Part shown: in pieces, positions 50,664 to 59,691 of the stretch | Numbering within the stretch: the first letter of the stretch is position 1 | How the letters are laid out: the number at the start of each line of letters is the position of its first letter | From: Flavobacterium sp. TR2 | GTDB lineage: Bacteria; Bacteroidota; Bacteroidia; Flavobacteriales; Flavobacteriaceae | NCBI RefSeq assembly: GCF_025252405.1 | Contig: NZ_CP104307.1 | Location: 2,914,001-2,978,000 of the forward strand | Length of the DNA stretch: 64,000 nucleotides | Direction of reading: 5' to 3' | Position numbers and translations under genes: made by a program | The notes under the pieces: generated by a model | Database searches by the model: none | The model's input: the letters and a program-made list of their open reading frames with translations, nothing else | Told to the model about the DNA's origin: nothing

Positions 50664-52148
50664 ATGAAAAAGATATATATATCAATCTTCGTGTTAGCAG
50701 CATTTACTTTTACAGGGTGTGCTGATGATTACCTAGATGTTAAGCAAACTGAAACCATTTCTACTGATGATATGGAGCTGCTTAATAATGACAGTGGAGC
50801 TAAAAGCTTCGTTACCTCAATCTACAGTAAATTTTTAGACTGGGATATGAGTTCATTCGGATGGATTGGATTGGCAAGTATCACATCTGATGATGCAGAC
50901 AAAGGTTCAACTCCAAGTGATACAGGTACAGATAAAGATGTTTTGGATGCTTTAACTTACAATGCATCAAACCCATCTGCAGAAAGTACATTTAATGCTA
51001 ACTATGATGGAATCAATAGATGTAATCAAGCATTAGAAATTTTGCCAAAATTAGATAAAGCTGATCCTGCATTAAGAGATAGATTAATGGCAGAAGCAAA
51101 ATTTTTAAGAGCTTTCATGTACTTTACTTTAGTAAAATGTTACGGAGGAGTTCCTATTGTAGATCATATTTCAAAAATTCCATTATCTGCAGAAGATAAA
51201 GCAATGCAGTTAACACGTAAAAGTGCGGCAGAAGTTTATGCTTTTATCGAAAAAGACTTAACTGAAGCAGCTGCAGTTTTGCCAAACAAATCGCAATATT
51301 CATCAGACGAAAAAGCTAGAGCTTCAAAAGGTGCTGCTTATGCTTTATTGGCAAAAGTAAGTTTGTATCAGAAAAAATGGCAAAGTGTTATAGATAATTG
51401 TAACCTGGTTACTGGATACGTTATTTCTCCAGATTATGCTAAAATGTTCAGATTAGAAGGAGAAAATGATGGAGAATCTATTTTTGAAATAAACGGAAAT
51501 GGTGCTGTACCTGCTCGTGGAATTCAAGGATATTCTAATACTCAAGGTGTTCGTGATGCATGGGGATGGGGATTCAATCAGCCATCTCAAAGTTTGGTAA
51601 ATGCTTATGAAGCAGGAGATGTTAGAAAAGATGCTACTATTATTTTTAGAGGCACAACTTTATATGACGGAAGAGTAATTCCTGTTGTAAGTGAAAACGA
51701 TCCTAACCCGAGATATAATTTCAAAGCTTATTCTTCAGCTTACACAAGCGCTTGGGAAACAGATGCTAACATTAAATACTTAAGATATGCTGAGGTATTA
51801 TTAATGAAAGCTGAAGCTTTAAATGAATTAGGACAGACTTCTGAAGCTATACCGTTATTAAACAGAATCAGACATAGAGCAGGATTAGGTGATACTCCAG
51901 CAGTTTCTCAAGATGCTGTTAGAACTGCAATCTGGAAAGAAAGAAGAGTTGAATTGGCTTTCGAATTTGACAGATTCTTTGATTTAGTTAGAACAGGTCA
52001 GGCAAAAGATGCTTTCGCAGCAGATAAGAGTGCCGCTTTCCCTAATGGAAAAGTATTTACAGTAGGTAAAAATGAATTATTCCCAATTCCAGCATCATTT
52101 ATTTTGGTGTCTGAAGGAATGTCTTCTCAAAACCCTGGATACAATTAA
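50664..52148 (+). CDS. susD: SusD/RagB family glycan-binding lipoprotein
   Basis: A 494-aa surface lipoprotein. The signal ends at FTGC (Cys19). TPR-type helices (AEAKFLRAFMYFTLVKCYGG, KASLYQKKWQSVIDNCNLV-like segment) and the C-terminal RagB domain (YLRYAEVLLMKAEALNELGQ, RVELAFEFDRFFDLVRTGQA) are clear. It binds glycans and acts as the lid of the SusC channel. Confidence 0.97.
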   Translation: MKKIYISIFVLAAFTFTGCADDYLDVKQTETISTDDMELLNNDSGAKSFVTSIYSKFLDWDMSSFGWIGLASITSDDADKGSTPSDTGTDKDVLDALTYNASNPSAESTFNANYDGINRCNQALEILPKLDKADPALRDRLMAEAKFLRAFMYFTLVKCYGGVPIVDHISKIPLSAEDKAMQLTRKSAAEVYAFIEKDLTEAAAVLPNKSQYSSDEKARASKGAAYALLAKVSLYQKKWQSVIDNCNLVTGYVISPDYAKMFRLEGENDGESIFEINGNGAVPARGIQGYSNTQGVRDAWGWGFNQPSQSLVNAYEAGDVRKDATIIFRGTTLYDGRVIPVVSENDPNPRYNFKAYSSAYTSAWETDANIKYLRYAEVLLMKAEALNELGQTSEAIPLLNRIRHRAGLGDTPAVSQDAVRTAIWKERRVELAFEFDRFFDLVRTGQAKDAFAADKSAAFPNGKVFTVGKNELFPIPASFILVSEGMSSQNPGYN

Positions 52149-52159
52149 AAATTCTCAGA

Positions 52160-52194
52160 AATCACTTCCTTCAGCAAATCTGAAGGAAGTGATT
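52160..52194 (+). terminator. Hairpin after susD (attenuator or mRNA stabiliser)
   Basis: Perfect 15-base stem AATCACTTCCTTCAG / CTGAAGGAAGTGATT with a 5-base loop, 12 bases after susD. The following T-tract is weak, so partial termination or 3'-end protection of susCD mRNA is more likely than full stop. Confidence 0.75.
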
Positions 52195-52221
52195 ATTTTA
52201 TAAAAATCTTAAATTATCATA

Positions 52222-53595
52222 ATGGTTAGAATTTCAGTTTTATTTTTAGCTTTTGCTTTTTTTAGTTGTGGTTCGAAAGATAAATCGAAAGAAATTGTAC
52301 AGGAAAATACTTCTGACGTTACGACATTAACAGATGAACAGCTTTTAGATGCTGTTCAAAAACAAACATTTAAATATTTCTGGGATTACGCAGAACCAAA
52401 TTCTGGATTAGCCAGAGAACGCTATCATCCAGATGGAGTTTATCCTGAAAACGATTCGAATATCGTAACAACAGGAGGCTCAGGTTTTGGGTTAATGGCA
52501 CTTGTTTCAGGAATGTCTCAAGGTTATATTACCAAAGATCAAGGCGTAGAGCGTCTTAACAAAATTGCAGATTTTTTAGGCAAAGCAGATCGTTTTCATG
52601 GGGCATGGTCTCATTGGATTGACGGAAATACAGGAAAAGTAAAACCTTTTGGAACCAAAGATAACGGAGGAGATTTAGTCGAAACCTCATTTTTGGTTGC
52701 AGGAATGATTACCGTTCGTGAATATCTTAAAGATGGTTCTGAAAAAGAAAAAGCTGTAGCTCAAAAATATGATGCTCTTTGGAAAGGTGTTGACTGGCAA
52801 TGGTACACAAACAACAAAAACGTCTTATACTGGCACTGGTCGCCAAACTATGCTTGGCAGATGAATTTTCCGTTACAAGGGTACAATGAGTGCCTTATCA
52901 TGTACGTAATGGCAGCATCTTCTCCAACTCATACTATTGATGCAAAAGCGTATCATGAAGGGTGGGCGAGAAGCGGAGGCATTGTTTCTTCAAAAACAAA
53001 ATACAATATACCGCTTATTTTAAAGCACAATGGAGCAGAAGAATTTGGAGGTCCGTTATTCTGGGCACACTATTCTTATGTAGGTTTAGATCCGAACCAA
53101 TTAAGCGATAAATACGCTAATTATTGGGACTTAAATGTAAATCAGACCAAAATCAATTATCAATATTGCGTTGAAAACCCAAACAAAAATGCGGGCTATG
53201 GCCCTGAATACTGGGGATTAACAGCATCGTATTCAAGAAATCCTGACGGCTCTATTGGGTACAACGCGCATATGCCAAGCAATGATCAAGGCGTGATTTC
53301 GCCAACAGCAGCAATCAGTTCTATTGTTTATACGCCAAAAGAATCGATGGCTTTGATTAGAAACTTATACGAAAACCATAAAGAAGAAACTTGGGGCGAT
53401 GCCGGTTTTTATGATGCTTTAAGTTTAGGCAATAAATGGGTGGCAAAACGCTATTTAGCAATTGATCAAGGGCCAGAAGTTGTAATGATCGAAAATTACA
53501 GAACAGGATTATTGTGGAAGCTGTTTATGAACGCGCCAGAAGTAAAACAAGGTTTAACAAAACTTGGATTCAAATCTGGTAAATACGGAATTTAA
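52222..53595 (+). CDS. PF10091 'glycoamylase' lipoprotein, candidate GH144 endo-beta-1,2-glucanase
   Basis: A 457-aa lipoprotein (Cys16 in AFAFFSCGS) with an (alpha/alpha)6-barrel type sequence of the PF10091 family: TTGGSGFGLMALVSGMSQGY, GGDLVETSFLVAGMITVREY, GYNECLIMYVMAASSPTH and the C-terminal PSNDQGVISPTAAISSIVYT. Characterised members of this family are endo-beta-1,2-glucanases (GH144), found in Bacteroidota next to GH3 beta-glucosidases, and this locus has the same pair. The name glucoamylase is historical. Function is therefore inferred, and a distinct linkage is possible. Confidence 0.85.
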   Translation: MVRISVLFLAFAFFSCGSKDKSKEIVQENTSDVTTLTDEQLLDAVQKQTFKYFWDYAEPNSGLARERYHPDGVYPENDSNIVTTGGSGFGLMALVSGMSQGYITKDQGVERLNKIADFLGKADRFHGAWSHWIDGNTGKVKPFGTKDNGGDLVETSFLVAGMITVREYLKDGSEKEKAVAQKYDALWKGVDWQWYTNNKNVLYWHWSPNYAWQMNFPLQGYNECLIMYVMAASSPTHTIDAKAYHEGWARSGGIVSSKTKYNIPLILKHNGAEEFGGPLFWAHYSYVGLDPNQLSDKYANYWDLNVNQTKINYQYCVENPNKNAGYGPEYWGLTASYSRNPDGSIGYNAHMPSNDQGVISPTAAISSIVYTPKESMALIRNLYENHKEETWGDAGFYDALSLGNKWVAKRYLAIDQGPEVVMIENYRTGLLWKLFMNAPEVKQGLTKLGFKSGKYGI

Positions 53596-53601
53596 GGCGC
53601 T

Positions 53602-54315
53602 ATGAAAAATAAATTGGCATTTGTATTTCTATTGTTTTCGATAGCCGTTTTGGGACAAAACGAAACTAGTGGCAAAATTAATACAGTTATAATGTCTAAA
53701 TATGAGTTGGGTTATGTATTGCACAAACCGGCTAATACGAAGGAGAAAAAGCCATTAATAGTCTTTATTTCTGGTGATGGAGAAAAAGGCACCGATCTTG
53801 AAAAAGTAAAAATTAATGGTCCTTTAAAATACCTGAAAACGCATGAGTTAGACGCTTATGTTTTGGCTCCGCAGTGTAAAGAAGATGAAAATTGGGATAT
53901 AGAATCAATTTACCAGCTGATTGTAAAAATTCAGAAAGAAAACAAAATTGATTCAGAAAGAATTTATGTTACTGGTTTGAGCTCAGGAGGTTGGGCTTCT
54001 TGGAATTTGGCTTTTGCACATCCAGATCTATTTGCCGCAAATGTACCTGTCGCTGGCTTTGTAGATTTGATTCAGTTAGAACACGCTTGTGAAATAGCCA
54101 ATATTCCAACCAGAATTTTCCACGGTTTACTCGATGATGTGGTAAACGTAAACTATGCGATCACGATTTACAAAGAATTGAAAAAATGCAATGCCAAAGA
54201 TGTAAAGCTGACCATTTTTGATGACGCAAATCATGACAGCTGGACAAGAGTTTATGATAATGCAGCAATCTACGATTGGATGCTGCAGCAGAAGAAAACG
54301 AATACAAACAAATAA
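53602..54315 (+). CDS. Secreted alpha/beta-hydrolase esterase
   Basis: A 237-aa protein with a signal peptide (MKNKLAFVFLLFSIAVLGQ). Catalytic candidates are Ser in VTGLSSGGWASWNLA (about residue 131), Asp in HGLLDDVVNV and His in DDANHDSW. The family is the phospholipase/carboxylesterase and CE1-like group. It starts 6 bases after the GH144-type gene, so it belongs to the same message. A role in removing acyl groups from the glycan is plausible but not shown. Confidence 0.85.
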   Translation: MKNKLAFVFLLFSIAVLGQNETSGKINTVIMSKYELGYVLHKPANTKEKKPLIVFISGDGEKGTDLEKVKINGPLKYLKTHELDAYVLAPQCKEDENWDIESIYQLIVKIQKENKIDSERIYVTGLSSGGWASWNLAFAHPDLFAANVPVAGFVDLIQLEHACEIANIPTRIFHGLLDDVVNVNYAITIYKELKKCNAKDVKLTIFDDANHDSWTRVYDNAAIYDWMLQQKKTNTNK

Positions 54316-54408
54316 TAAAGAATAGAATGAAATCGCTTTGATTCAAATAAATAACTAAACGAAGAAAAGCGATTCCATGTTCCGATTAAAAACAAATATT
54401 AAATACAC
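54316..54408. other. Short gap between esterase and GH3 genes
   Basis: 93 bases without a hairpin or promoter match, so read-through into the GH3 gene is likely. Confidence 0.4.
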
Positions 54409-56709
54409 ATGAAAAACAAATTAGTCTTACTTTTTTTAGGATGCGCTGTTTTGGGTTATGCCCAAAAAAAGCCAGCTAAAAATACAGTGAAAATTAAACC
54501 AAAGTCTGAATTTGTGGCGGAATTAATGTCAAAAATGACTTTAGACGAGAAATTGGGCCAGTTAAATTTGCCAACATCTGGAGACATAACAACAGGTCAG
54601 GCAAGCAGCTCAAATGTGGCAAAAAATATTGCTGAAGGAAAAGTGGGCGGTTTGTTCAACATTAAATCAGTTCAAAAAATTAAAGAAGTACAGAAAATTG
54701 CTGTTGAGAAAAGCCGTTTGAAAATTCCATTGCTTTTTGGTATGGATGTAATTCACGGTTACGAAACAACATTTCCAATTCCGCTTGGATTGTCTTGTAC
54801 TTGGGATATGGGCTTAATCGAAAGAAGTGCTCAAATTGCGGCAAAAGAAGCGAGTGCAGACGGAATCAACTGGACATTCTCTCCAATGGTTGACATTTCT
54901 CGTGACCCAAGATGGGGAAGAGTTTCTGAAGGTTCAGGAGAAGATCCGTACTTAGGAAGCCAAATTGCAAAAGCGATGGTAAACGGTTACCAGCAGCGCG
55001 ATCTTTCTAAAAACAATTCAATTTTAGCTTGCGTTAAACACTTCGCATTATACGGAGCTCCAGAAGCTGGACGTGATTACAACACCGTAGACATGAGCCA
55101 CATCAGAATGTTTAACGATTATTTTCCTCCGTACAAAGCAGCAGTTGACGCAGGTGTAGGATCTGTAATGGCTTCTTTCAACGAAGTTGACGGAATTCCT
55201 GCAACTGGAAACAAATGGTTAATGACAGATGTTTTAAGAAAACAATGGGGGTTCAAAGGATTTGTAGTAACAGATTTTACAGGTATTCCTGAAATGATTC
55301 CTCACGGAATGGGAGATCTACAGCAAGTTTCAGCTTTGGCTTTAAATGCAGGAGTTGAAATGGATATGGTTGGAGAAGGTTTCTTAGGAACTTTGAAAAA
55401 ATCTTTAGACGAAGGAAAAGTAAAAATCGAAACTATCGATAATGCTGTAAAACTTATTCTAGAAGCAAAATACGATTTAGGATTGTTCCAAGACCCATAC
55501 AAATACTGTGATGAAAAAAGAGCTAAAACTGAAATTTTCACTACAGACAGCAGAAAAGAAGCACGTGAAATTGCAGCACAATCTTTAGTATTATTAAAAA
55601 ACCAAAATCAGTTGTTGCCGCTTAAAAAATCTGGAACAATTGGCTTGATCGGTCCATTGGCAGACGCTAAAGAAAATATGCCAGGAACTTGGAGTGTGGC
55701 TACAAAAATGGAAAATGCCGTTTCATTATTGAGAGGTATCAAAGAAGTTGCTGGAGCTGGAACTAAAGTTTTATATGCTAAAGGAAGCAATTTAGATTAC
55801 GATGAAACTTTTGAAACGAATGCAACAATGTTCGGTAAGACATTACACCGTGATGCTCGTACAAAAGAAGAATTATTGGCAGAAGCTTTAAAAGTAGCAG
55901 AACAGTCAGATGTAATTGTAGCAGCTTTGGGAGAATCTGCTGAAATGAGCGGAGAATCAAGCAGCCGTACAAACTTAGAAATTCCACAAGCGCAAAAAGA
56001 TTTATTAAACGCTTTATTGAAAACAGGAAAACCAGTTGTTTTAGTTTTATTTGACGGACGTCCGTTGGTAATTACTGACGAAGAAAAAACAGTTCCTGCA
56101 ATCTTAAACGTTTGGTTTGCCGGTACAGAAGCTGGTTATGCTATCGCTGACGTATTGTTTGGAGACGTAAACCCTTCAGGAAAATTGACTTCAACTTTCC
56201 CAAGAAGCGTTGGTCAATTGCCAATTTACTATGCACACAAAAATACAGGAAGACCGCTTTCTAACACAGAAGGTAAATTCGAAAAATTTAGATCAAATTA
56301 TATTGACGAAAGAAACGAGCCTTTATTTCCATTCGGATTTGGTTTAAGCTACACTACTTTCGATTACTCAAACTTGAAAATTTCTTCAGATAAAATGAAT
56401 GCATCTGGAAAATTGAAAGTAACTGTTGATGTAACAAACACTGGAAATTTTGACGGAAAAGAAACGGTTCAATTATACATTAGAGATTTAGTTGGTTCGG
56501 TAACAAGACCAGTAAGAGAGCTAAAAGGATTCCAAAAAATAGCACTTAAAAAAGGTGAGAAACAAACCGTAAGTTTTGACATTACTGTTGAAGATTTAAA
56601 ATTCTATAACTCTGATTTGCAATTTGTAGCAGAGCCTGGGCAGTTTGATATTTTTGTTGGAGGAAATTCAAACGCCGATAAGAAAGTTAGTTTTGAGTTA
56701 ACTAAATAG
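54409..56709 (+). CDS. bglX: GH3 beta-glucosidase
   Basis: A 766-aa secreted enzyme (signal MKNKLVLLFLGCAVLGYAQ). The N-terminal GH3 barrel has WTFSPMVDISRDPRWGRVSE and the nucleophile Asp289 in GFVVTDFTG; the second domain contains GESAEMSGESSSRTNLEIP; and a C-terminal fibronectin-III-like domain follows (VTVDVTNTGNFDGKETVQLY). It should remove glucose from the non-reducing end of beta-glucans. In a locus with a GH144-type enzyme, beta-1,2-linked oligosaccharides (sophorose series) are the likely substrate. Confidence 0.95.
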   Translation: MKNKLVLLFLGCAVLGYAQKKPAKNTVKIKPKSEFVAELMSKMTLDEKLGQLNLPTSGDITTGQASSSNVAKNIAEGKVGGLFNIKSVQKIKEVQKIAVEKSRLKIPLLFGMDVIHGYETTFPIPLGLSCTWDMGLIERSAQIAAKEASADGINWTFSPMVDISRDPRWGRVSEGSGEDPYLGSQIAKAMVNGYQQRDLSKNNSILACVKHFALYGAPEAGRDYNTVDMSHIRMFNDYFPPYKAAVDAGVGSVMASFNEVDGIPATGNKWLMTDVLRKQWGFKGFVVTDFTGIPEMIPHGMGDLQQVSALALNAGVEMDMVGEGFLGTLKKSLDEGKVKIETIDNAVKLILEAKYDLGLFQDPYKYCDEKRAKTEIFTTDSRKEAREIAAQSLVLLKNQNQLLPLKKSGTIGLIGPLADAKENMPGTWSVATKMENAVSLLRGIKEVAGAGTKVLYAKGSNLDYDETFETNATMFGKTLHRDARTKEELLAEALKVAEQSDVIVAALGESAEMSGESSSRTNLEIPQAQKDLLNALLKTGKPVVLVLFDGRPLVITDEEKTVPAILNVWFAGTEAGYAIADVLFGDVNPSGKLTSTFPRSVGQLPIYYAHKNTGRPLSNTEGKFEKFRSNYIDERNEPLFPFGFGLSYTTFDYSNLKISSDKMNASGKLKVTVDVTNTGNFDGKETVQLYIRDLVGSVTRPVRELKGFQKIALKKGEKQTVSFDITVEDLKFYNSDLQFVAEPGQFDIFVGGNSNADKKVSFELTK

Positions 56710-56727
56710 TTGGTTTATTTGATTAGT

Positions 56728-56758
56728 GAAAAGCCCTTCGTTTGGAGGGCTTTTTTTC
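56728..56758 (+). terminator. Intrinsic terminator after GH3
   Basis: AAAAGCCCTTC / GGAGGGCTTTT stem with a short loop and T-run. It splits the locus into a first message (susC to GH3) and a second (GDPD onward). Confidence 0.85.
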
Positions 56759-56799
56759 TAAACCGAAAGACCTTTTTGTAATTTTTAAACTACGATTGT

Positions 56800-57573
56800 A
56801 TGAATACTTTTAAAATATTTAGTGCCGTTTGTCTTATTGCTTTTTCGTCTAGTTATGCACAAAAAAATGCAATAGTGGCACATCGAGGAGCTTGGAAAAA
56901 GAATAATCTTCCTGAAAATTCAATCGCATCATTAAGACACGCCATTGATTTAAAATTGCCGGGATCAGAGTTTGACGTTTGGAGAACAGCAGATGATTCG
57001 CTTGTGATCAACCACGATGCGCATTACAACAAACTGCTAATTGAAGAAACAAATTATGCAGATTTGATAAAGTTTAAGCTTTCTAACGGAGAAAAATTGC
57101 CAACCCTTCGTGAATACATTTCAGAAGGAATGAGAAACAATAAACACACACTTTTGGTTTGCGAAATAAAACCATCAGAAATAAGTAAAGAAAGAGGACA
57201 AAAAACGGGTGTAGCAGCAGTCGAAACCATTAAAAAATTAAAAGCCGATAAAAATACCTGCTACATCAGTTTTGATTATGATATTCTAAAGAAAATCAGA
57301 GAAATAGATTCTAAAACTTCTCTGCAGTATTTAGAAGGAAATAAATCTCCAAAAGAAGTCAAAGCAGATAAAATTAACGGAGTAGATTATCATTATTCAG
57401 TCTTTCAAAAACATCCAGAATGGATTCAGGAAGCAAAGGACAATAAAGTGATTTTAAATGCTTGGACCGTTAATGAGGCGAAAGACATGGATTGGCTCAT
57501 TGCGCACCAATTCAATTACATTACTACAAACGAACCCGAACTTTTAAAGGAGAGAAAAAAACTTAAAAAGTAA
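56800..57573 (+). CDS. Glycerophosphodiester phosphodiesterase, secreted
   Basis: A 257-aa GDPD-family enzyme with a signal peptide ending at SSYAQ. Active-site motifs are VAHRGAWKK and LPENSIASL, then SEFDVWRTADDSLVINHDA with the metal-binding Glu, Asp and His residues. It splits glycerol-phosphodiesters into glycerol 3-phosphate and an alcohol, acting in the periplasm. It is one gene after GH3 and 32 bases before the GH43 gene. Lodged in a glucan locus, it may remove phosphoglycerol side groups. Confidence 0.92.
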   Translation: MNTFKIFSAVCLIAFSSSYAQKNAIVAHRGAWKKNNLPENSIASLRHAIDLKLPGSEFDVWRTADDSLVINHDAHYNKLLIEETNYADLIKFKLSNGEKLPTLREYISEGMRNNKHTLLVCEIKPSEISKERGQKTGVAAVETIKKLKADKNTCYISFDYDILKKIREIDSKTSLQYLEGNKSPKEVKADKINGVDYHYSVFQKHPEWIQEAKDNKVILNAWTVNEAKDMDWLIAHQFNYITTNEPELLKERKKLKK

Positions 57574-57605
57574 GGACAAAACCCAATTTCTCAGAAAATC
57601 TAACC

Positions 57606-59525
57606 ATGAAAAAGATATGTAAAAAACTCTCGTCTATTGTATTGCTTTCGATGCTTTTCGGAAGCGGTCTTTCGGCACAAAATTCTGGCAAGACAGAATG
57701 GTTTGATCCCAGCAGACCCGCAACAACCTATTGTAATCCTATAAATATTGGATACAATTTCACTACCCATAATCATAACGGAATTCCAGAATCGCGCCGT
57801 TCTAGTGCCGATCCTGTAATTATTACTTACAAAGGCGAATATTATTTATTTGCGACAAATCAGGCAGGTTTCTTTTGGAGCAAAGATATGTCAGATTGGA
57901 ATTTTGTTTACGGAAGCTTCCAAAGACAGCCGGGCGATGACGATCAATGTGCTCCAGCAGCTTGGGTTGTAAATGACACTTTATTTTATGTAGGTTCAAC
58001 TTGGAAGAGAGATCATCCGATTTGGAAAACTGCTGACCCAAAATCAGGAAGATGGACACGCCACGTAGACAAAGCAATGCTGCCTACTTGGGATCCGGCG
58101 ATTTTTCAAGACGATGACAAAAAAGTCTATATGTATTACGGATCAAGCGGGAAATTACCGCTTGTAGGGGTTGAGGTAGATTATAAAACTTGGCTTCCAA
58201 AAGGGAATCAGGCAGATTATGCAACGCTGTACAAAGCCACTGAGGTTGAAGATATTCAGAAACCTTACGGTCAAATTAAAGAAGTTGCCGTTTTAGAACC
58301 TTCAGCACATGGCTGGGAGCGTTTTGGACCAAACAACGATATGGAACCAGCACCGTGGGGTAACTTTATTGAAGGCGCTTGGATGACCAAACACAACGGA
58401 AAATATTATATGCAATATGGAGCGCCTGCAACCGAATTTAAAGGTTATGCAAATGGTGTTCACGTTGGAGATAATCCGTTAGGGCCATTTACATACCAAA
58501 AACACAATCCGATGTCTTATAAGCCAGGCGGATTTGTGATTGGTGCTGGACACGGAAACACTTTTGCAGATAATTACGGCAATTACTGGAATACTGGAAC
58601 GTGCAAAATTTCAATAAAAGATCGTTTTGAGCGCCGTATTGATATGTTTCCTGCCGGATTTGACAAAGATGATGTCATGTATTCTATTACAGCTTATGGA
58701 GATTTTCCAATTGTGCTGCCTACAAGCGAGCGCGATCAGACAAAAGGCGCTTCGTCTGGATGGATGCTCCTGTCGTATAAAAAGCCAGTAACAGTTTCGT
58801 CTTCTGAAGAATGCATGGAAGTTGAAACGCACAGAATGGATCATGGAGGTAAAAAAGTATATGAGAAATTCTGTTACGGACCTGAAAATCTAACAGACGA
58901 AAACATTCAAACCTATTGGTCTGCTAAAACAAGCAATCCGGGCGAATGGCTTCAAATGGATTTAGGAAGGCAAATGGAAATCAATGCGTTGCAAATAAAC
59001 TATGCAGATCATAAAGCAACACAGTTTAATAAAGCGATGGACATTTATTATCAATACAAAATATTCATGTCTGATGACGCTCAAAATTGGACTTTGGTGG
59101 TTGATAAATCTAGAAATGATAAAGATGCACCTCACGACTATGTAGAGCTTACAAAACCGTTTAAAGCGCGTTACATTAAAATGGAAAACATCCATAATGC
59201 CTCTGGATTGTTTGCAATTTCAGATTTTAGAGTTTTTGGAAACGGATTGGCGGCTAAACCAAAAGCAGTTGCTTCCTTTAAAGTAGACAGAAACAAGGCA
59301 GATTCTCGAAATGCCATGATTTCATGGAAAAAGCAGACAGATGCAATTGGTTATAACATTTATTACGGAATTGCTCCTGATAAATTGTACAACAGCATTA
59401 TGGTGTACGGCGATAATACATACGATTTTAGAGGTTTGGATAAAGGGACAAAATACTATTTCACTATCGAACCTTTTAATGAAAATGGTATTGGAACAAA
59501 AAATAAGATTATAGAAGTAAAATAA
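57606..59525 (+). CDS. GH43 family glycosidase with discoidin and FN3 domains
   Basis: A 639-aa secreted protein (signal ending LSAQN). The five-bladed propeller shows SSADPVIITYKGEYYLFA (base Asp), TWDPAIFQDDDKKVYMYYG (second Asp) and FIEGAWMTKHNGKYYMQYGA (acid Glu), the GH43 triad. A discoidin-like carbohydrate-binding domain follows (about 420-545, QTYWSAKTSNPGEWLQMDLG) and an FN3-like domain ends the protein (from about 550). GH43 enzymes mostly act on arabinose, xylose or galactose linkages, so its role in a beta-glucan locus is unclear; the linkage is unknown. Confidence 0.9.
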   Translation: MKKICKKLSSIVLLSMLFGSGLSAQNSGKTEWFDPSRPATTYCNPINIGYNFTTHNHNGIPESRRSSADPVIITYKGEYYLFATNQAGFFWSKDMSDWNFVYGSFQRQPGDDDQCAPAAWVVNDTLFYVGSTWKRDHPIWKTADPKSGRWTRHVDKAMLPTWDPAIFQDDDKKVYMYYGSSGKLPLVGVEVDYKTWLPKGNQADYATLYKATEVEDIQKPYGQIKEVAVLEPSAHGWERFGPNNDMEPAPWGNFIEGAWMTKHNGKYYMQYGAPATEFKGYANGVHVGDNPLGPFTYQKHNPMSYKPGGFVIGAGHGNTFADNYGNYWNTGTCKISIKDRFERRIDMFPAGFDKDDVMYSITAYGDFPIVLPTSERDQTKGASSGWMLLSYKKPVTVSSSEECMEVETHRMDHGGKKVYEKFCYGPENLTDENIQTYWSAKTSNPGEWLQMDLGRQMEINALQINYADHKATQFNKAMDIYYQYKIFMSDDAQNWTLVVDKSRNDKDAPHDYVELTKPFKARYIKMENIHNASGLFAISDFRVFGNGLAAKPKAVASFKVDRNKADSRNAMISWKKQTDAIGYNIYYGIAPDKLYNSIMVYGDNTYDFRGLDKGTKYYFTIEPFNENGIGTKNKIIEVK

Positions 59526-59547
59526 TCTTTATTTATAAAATATGTAA

Positions 59548-59594
59548 AAGCTCCGATTGCAAATTGAAGAATTTGCAATTGGAGCTTTTTTTTT
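59548..59594 (+). terminator. Intrinsic terminator after GH43
   Basis: Long stem AAGCTCCGATTGCAAATT / AATTTGCAATTGGAGCTT around a 4-base loop, then a T-run. Confidence 0.93.
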
Positions 59595-59652
59595 GAGAAA
59601 AGGTAAAGAAAAAGGCTTCAGAAATGTCGATAATTTTGTTCCTTTGCGAATA

Positions 59653-59660
59653 TACCTTTG
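59653..59660 (+). promoter_or_regulatory. -7 box (TACCTTTG) of the M28 peptidase gene
   Basis: TACCTTTG lies 31 bases before the ATG at 59692, after the GH43 terminator. This supports an independent transcript and the inner start. Confidence 0.6.
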
Positions 59661-59691
59661 GTATGCTAAACTCCAAATTACTACAGAAACT

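Noticed and set aside
59557..59691. Upstream extension of the M28 peptidase
   Set aside because: It begins inside the GH43 terminator and covers the TACCTTTG box; the signal peptide begins at 59692.
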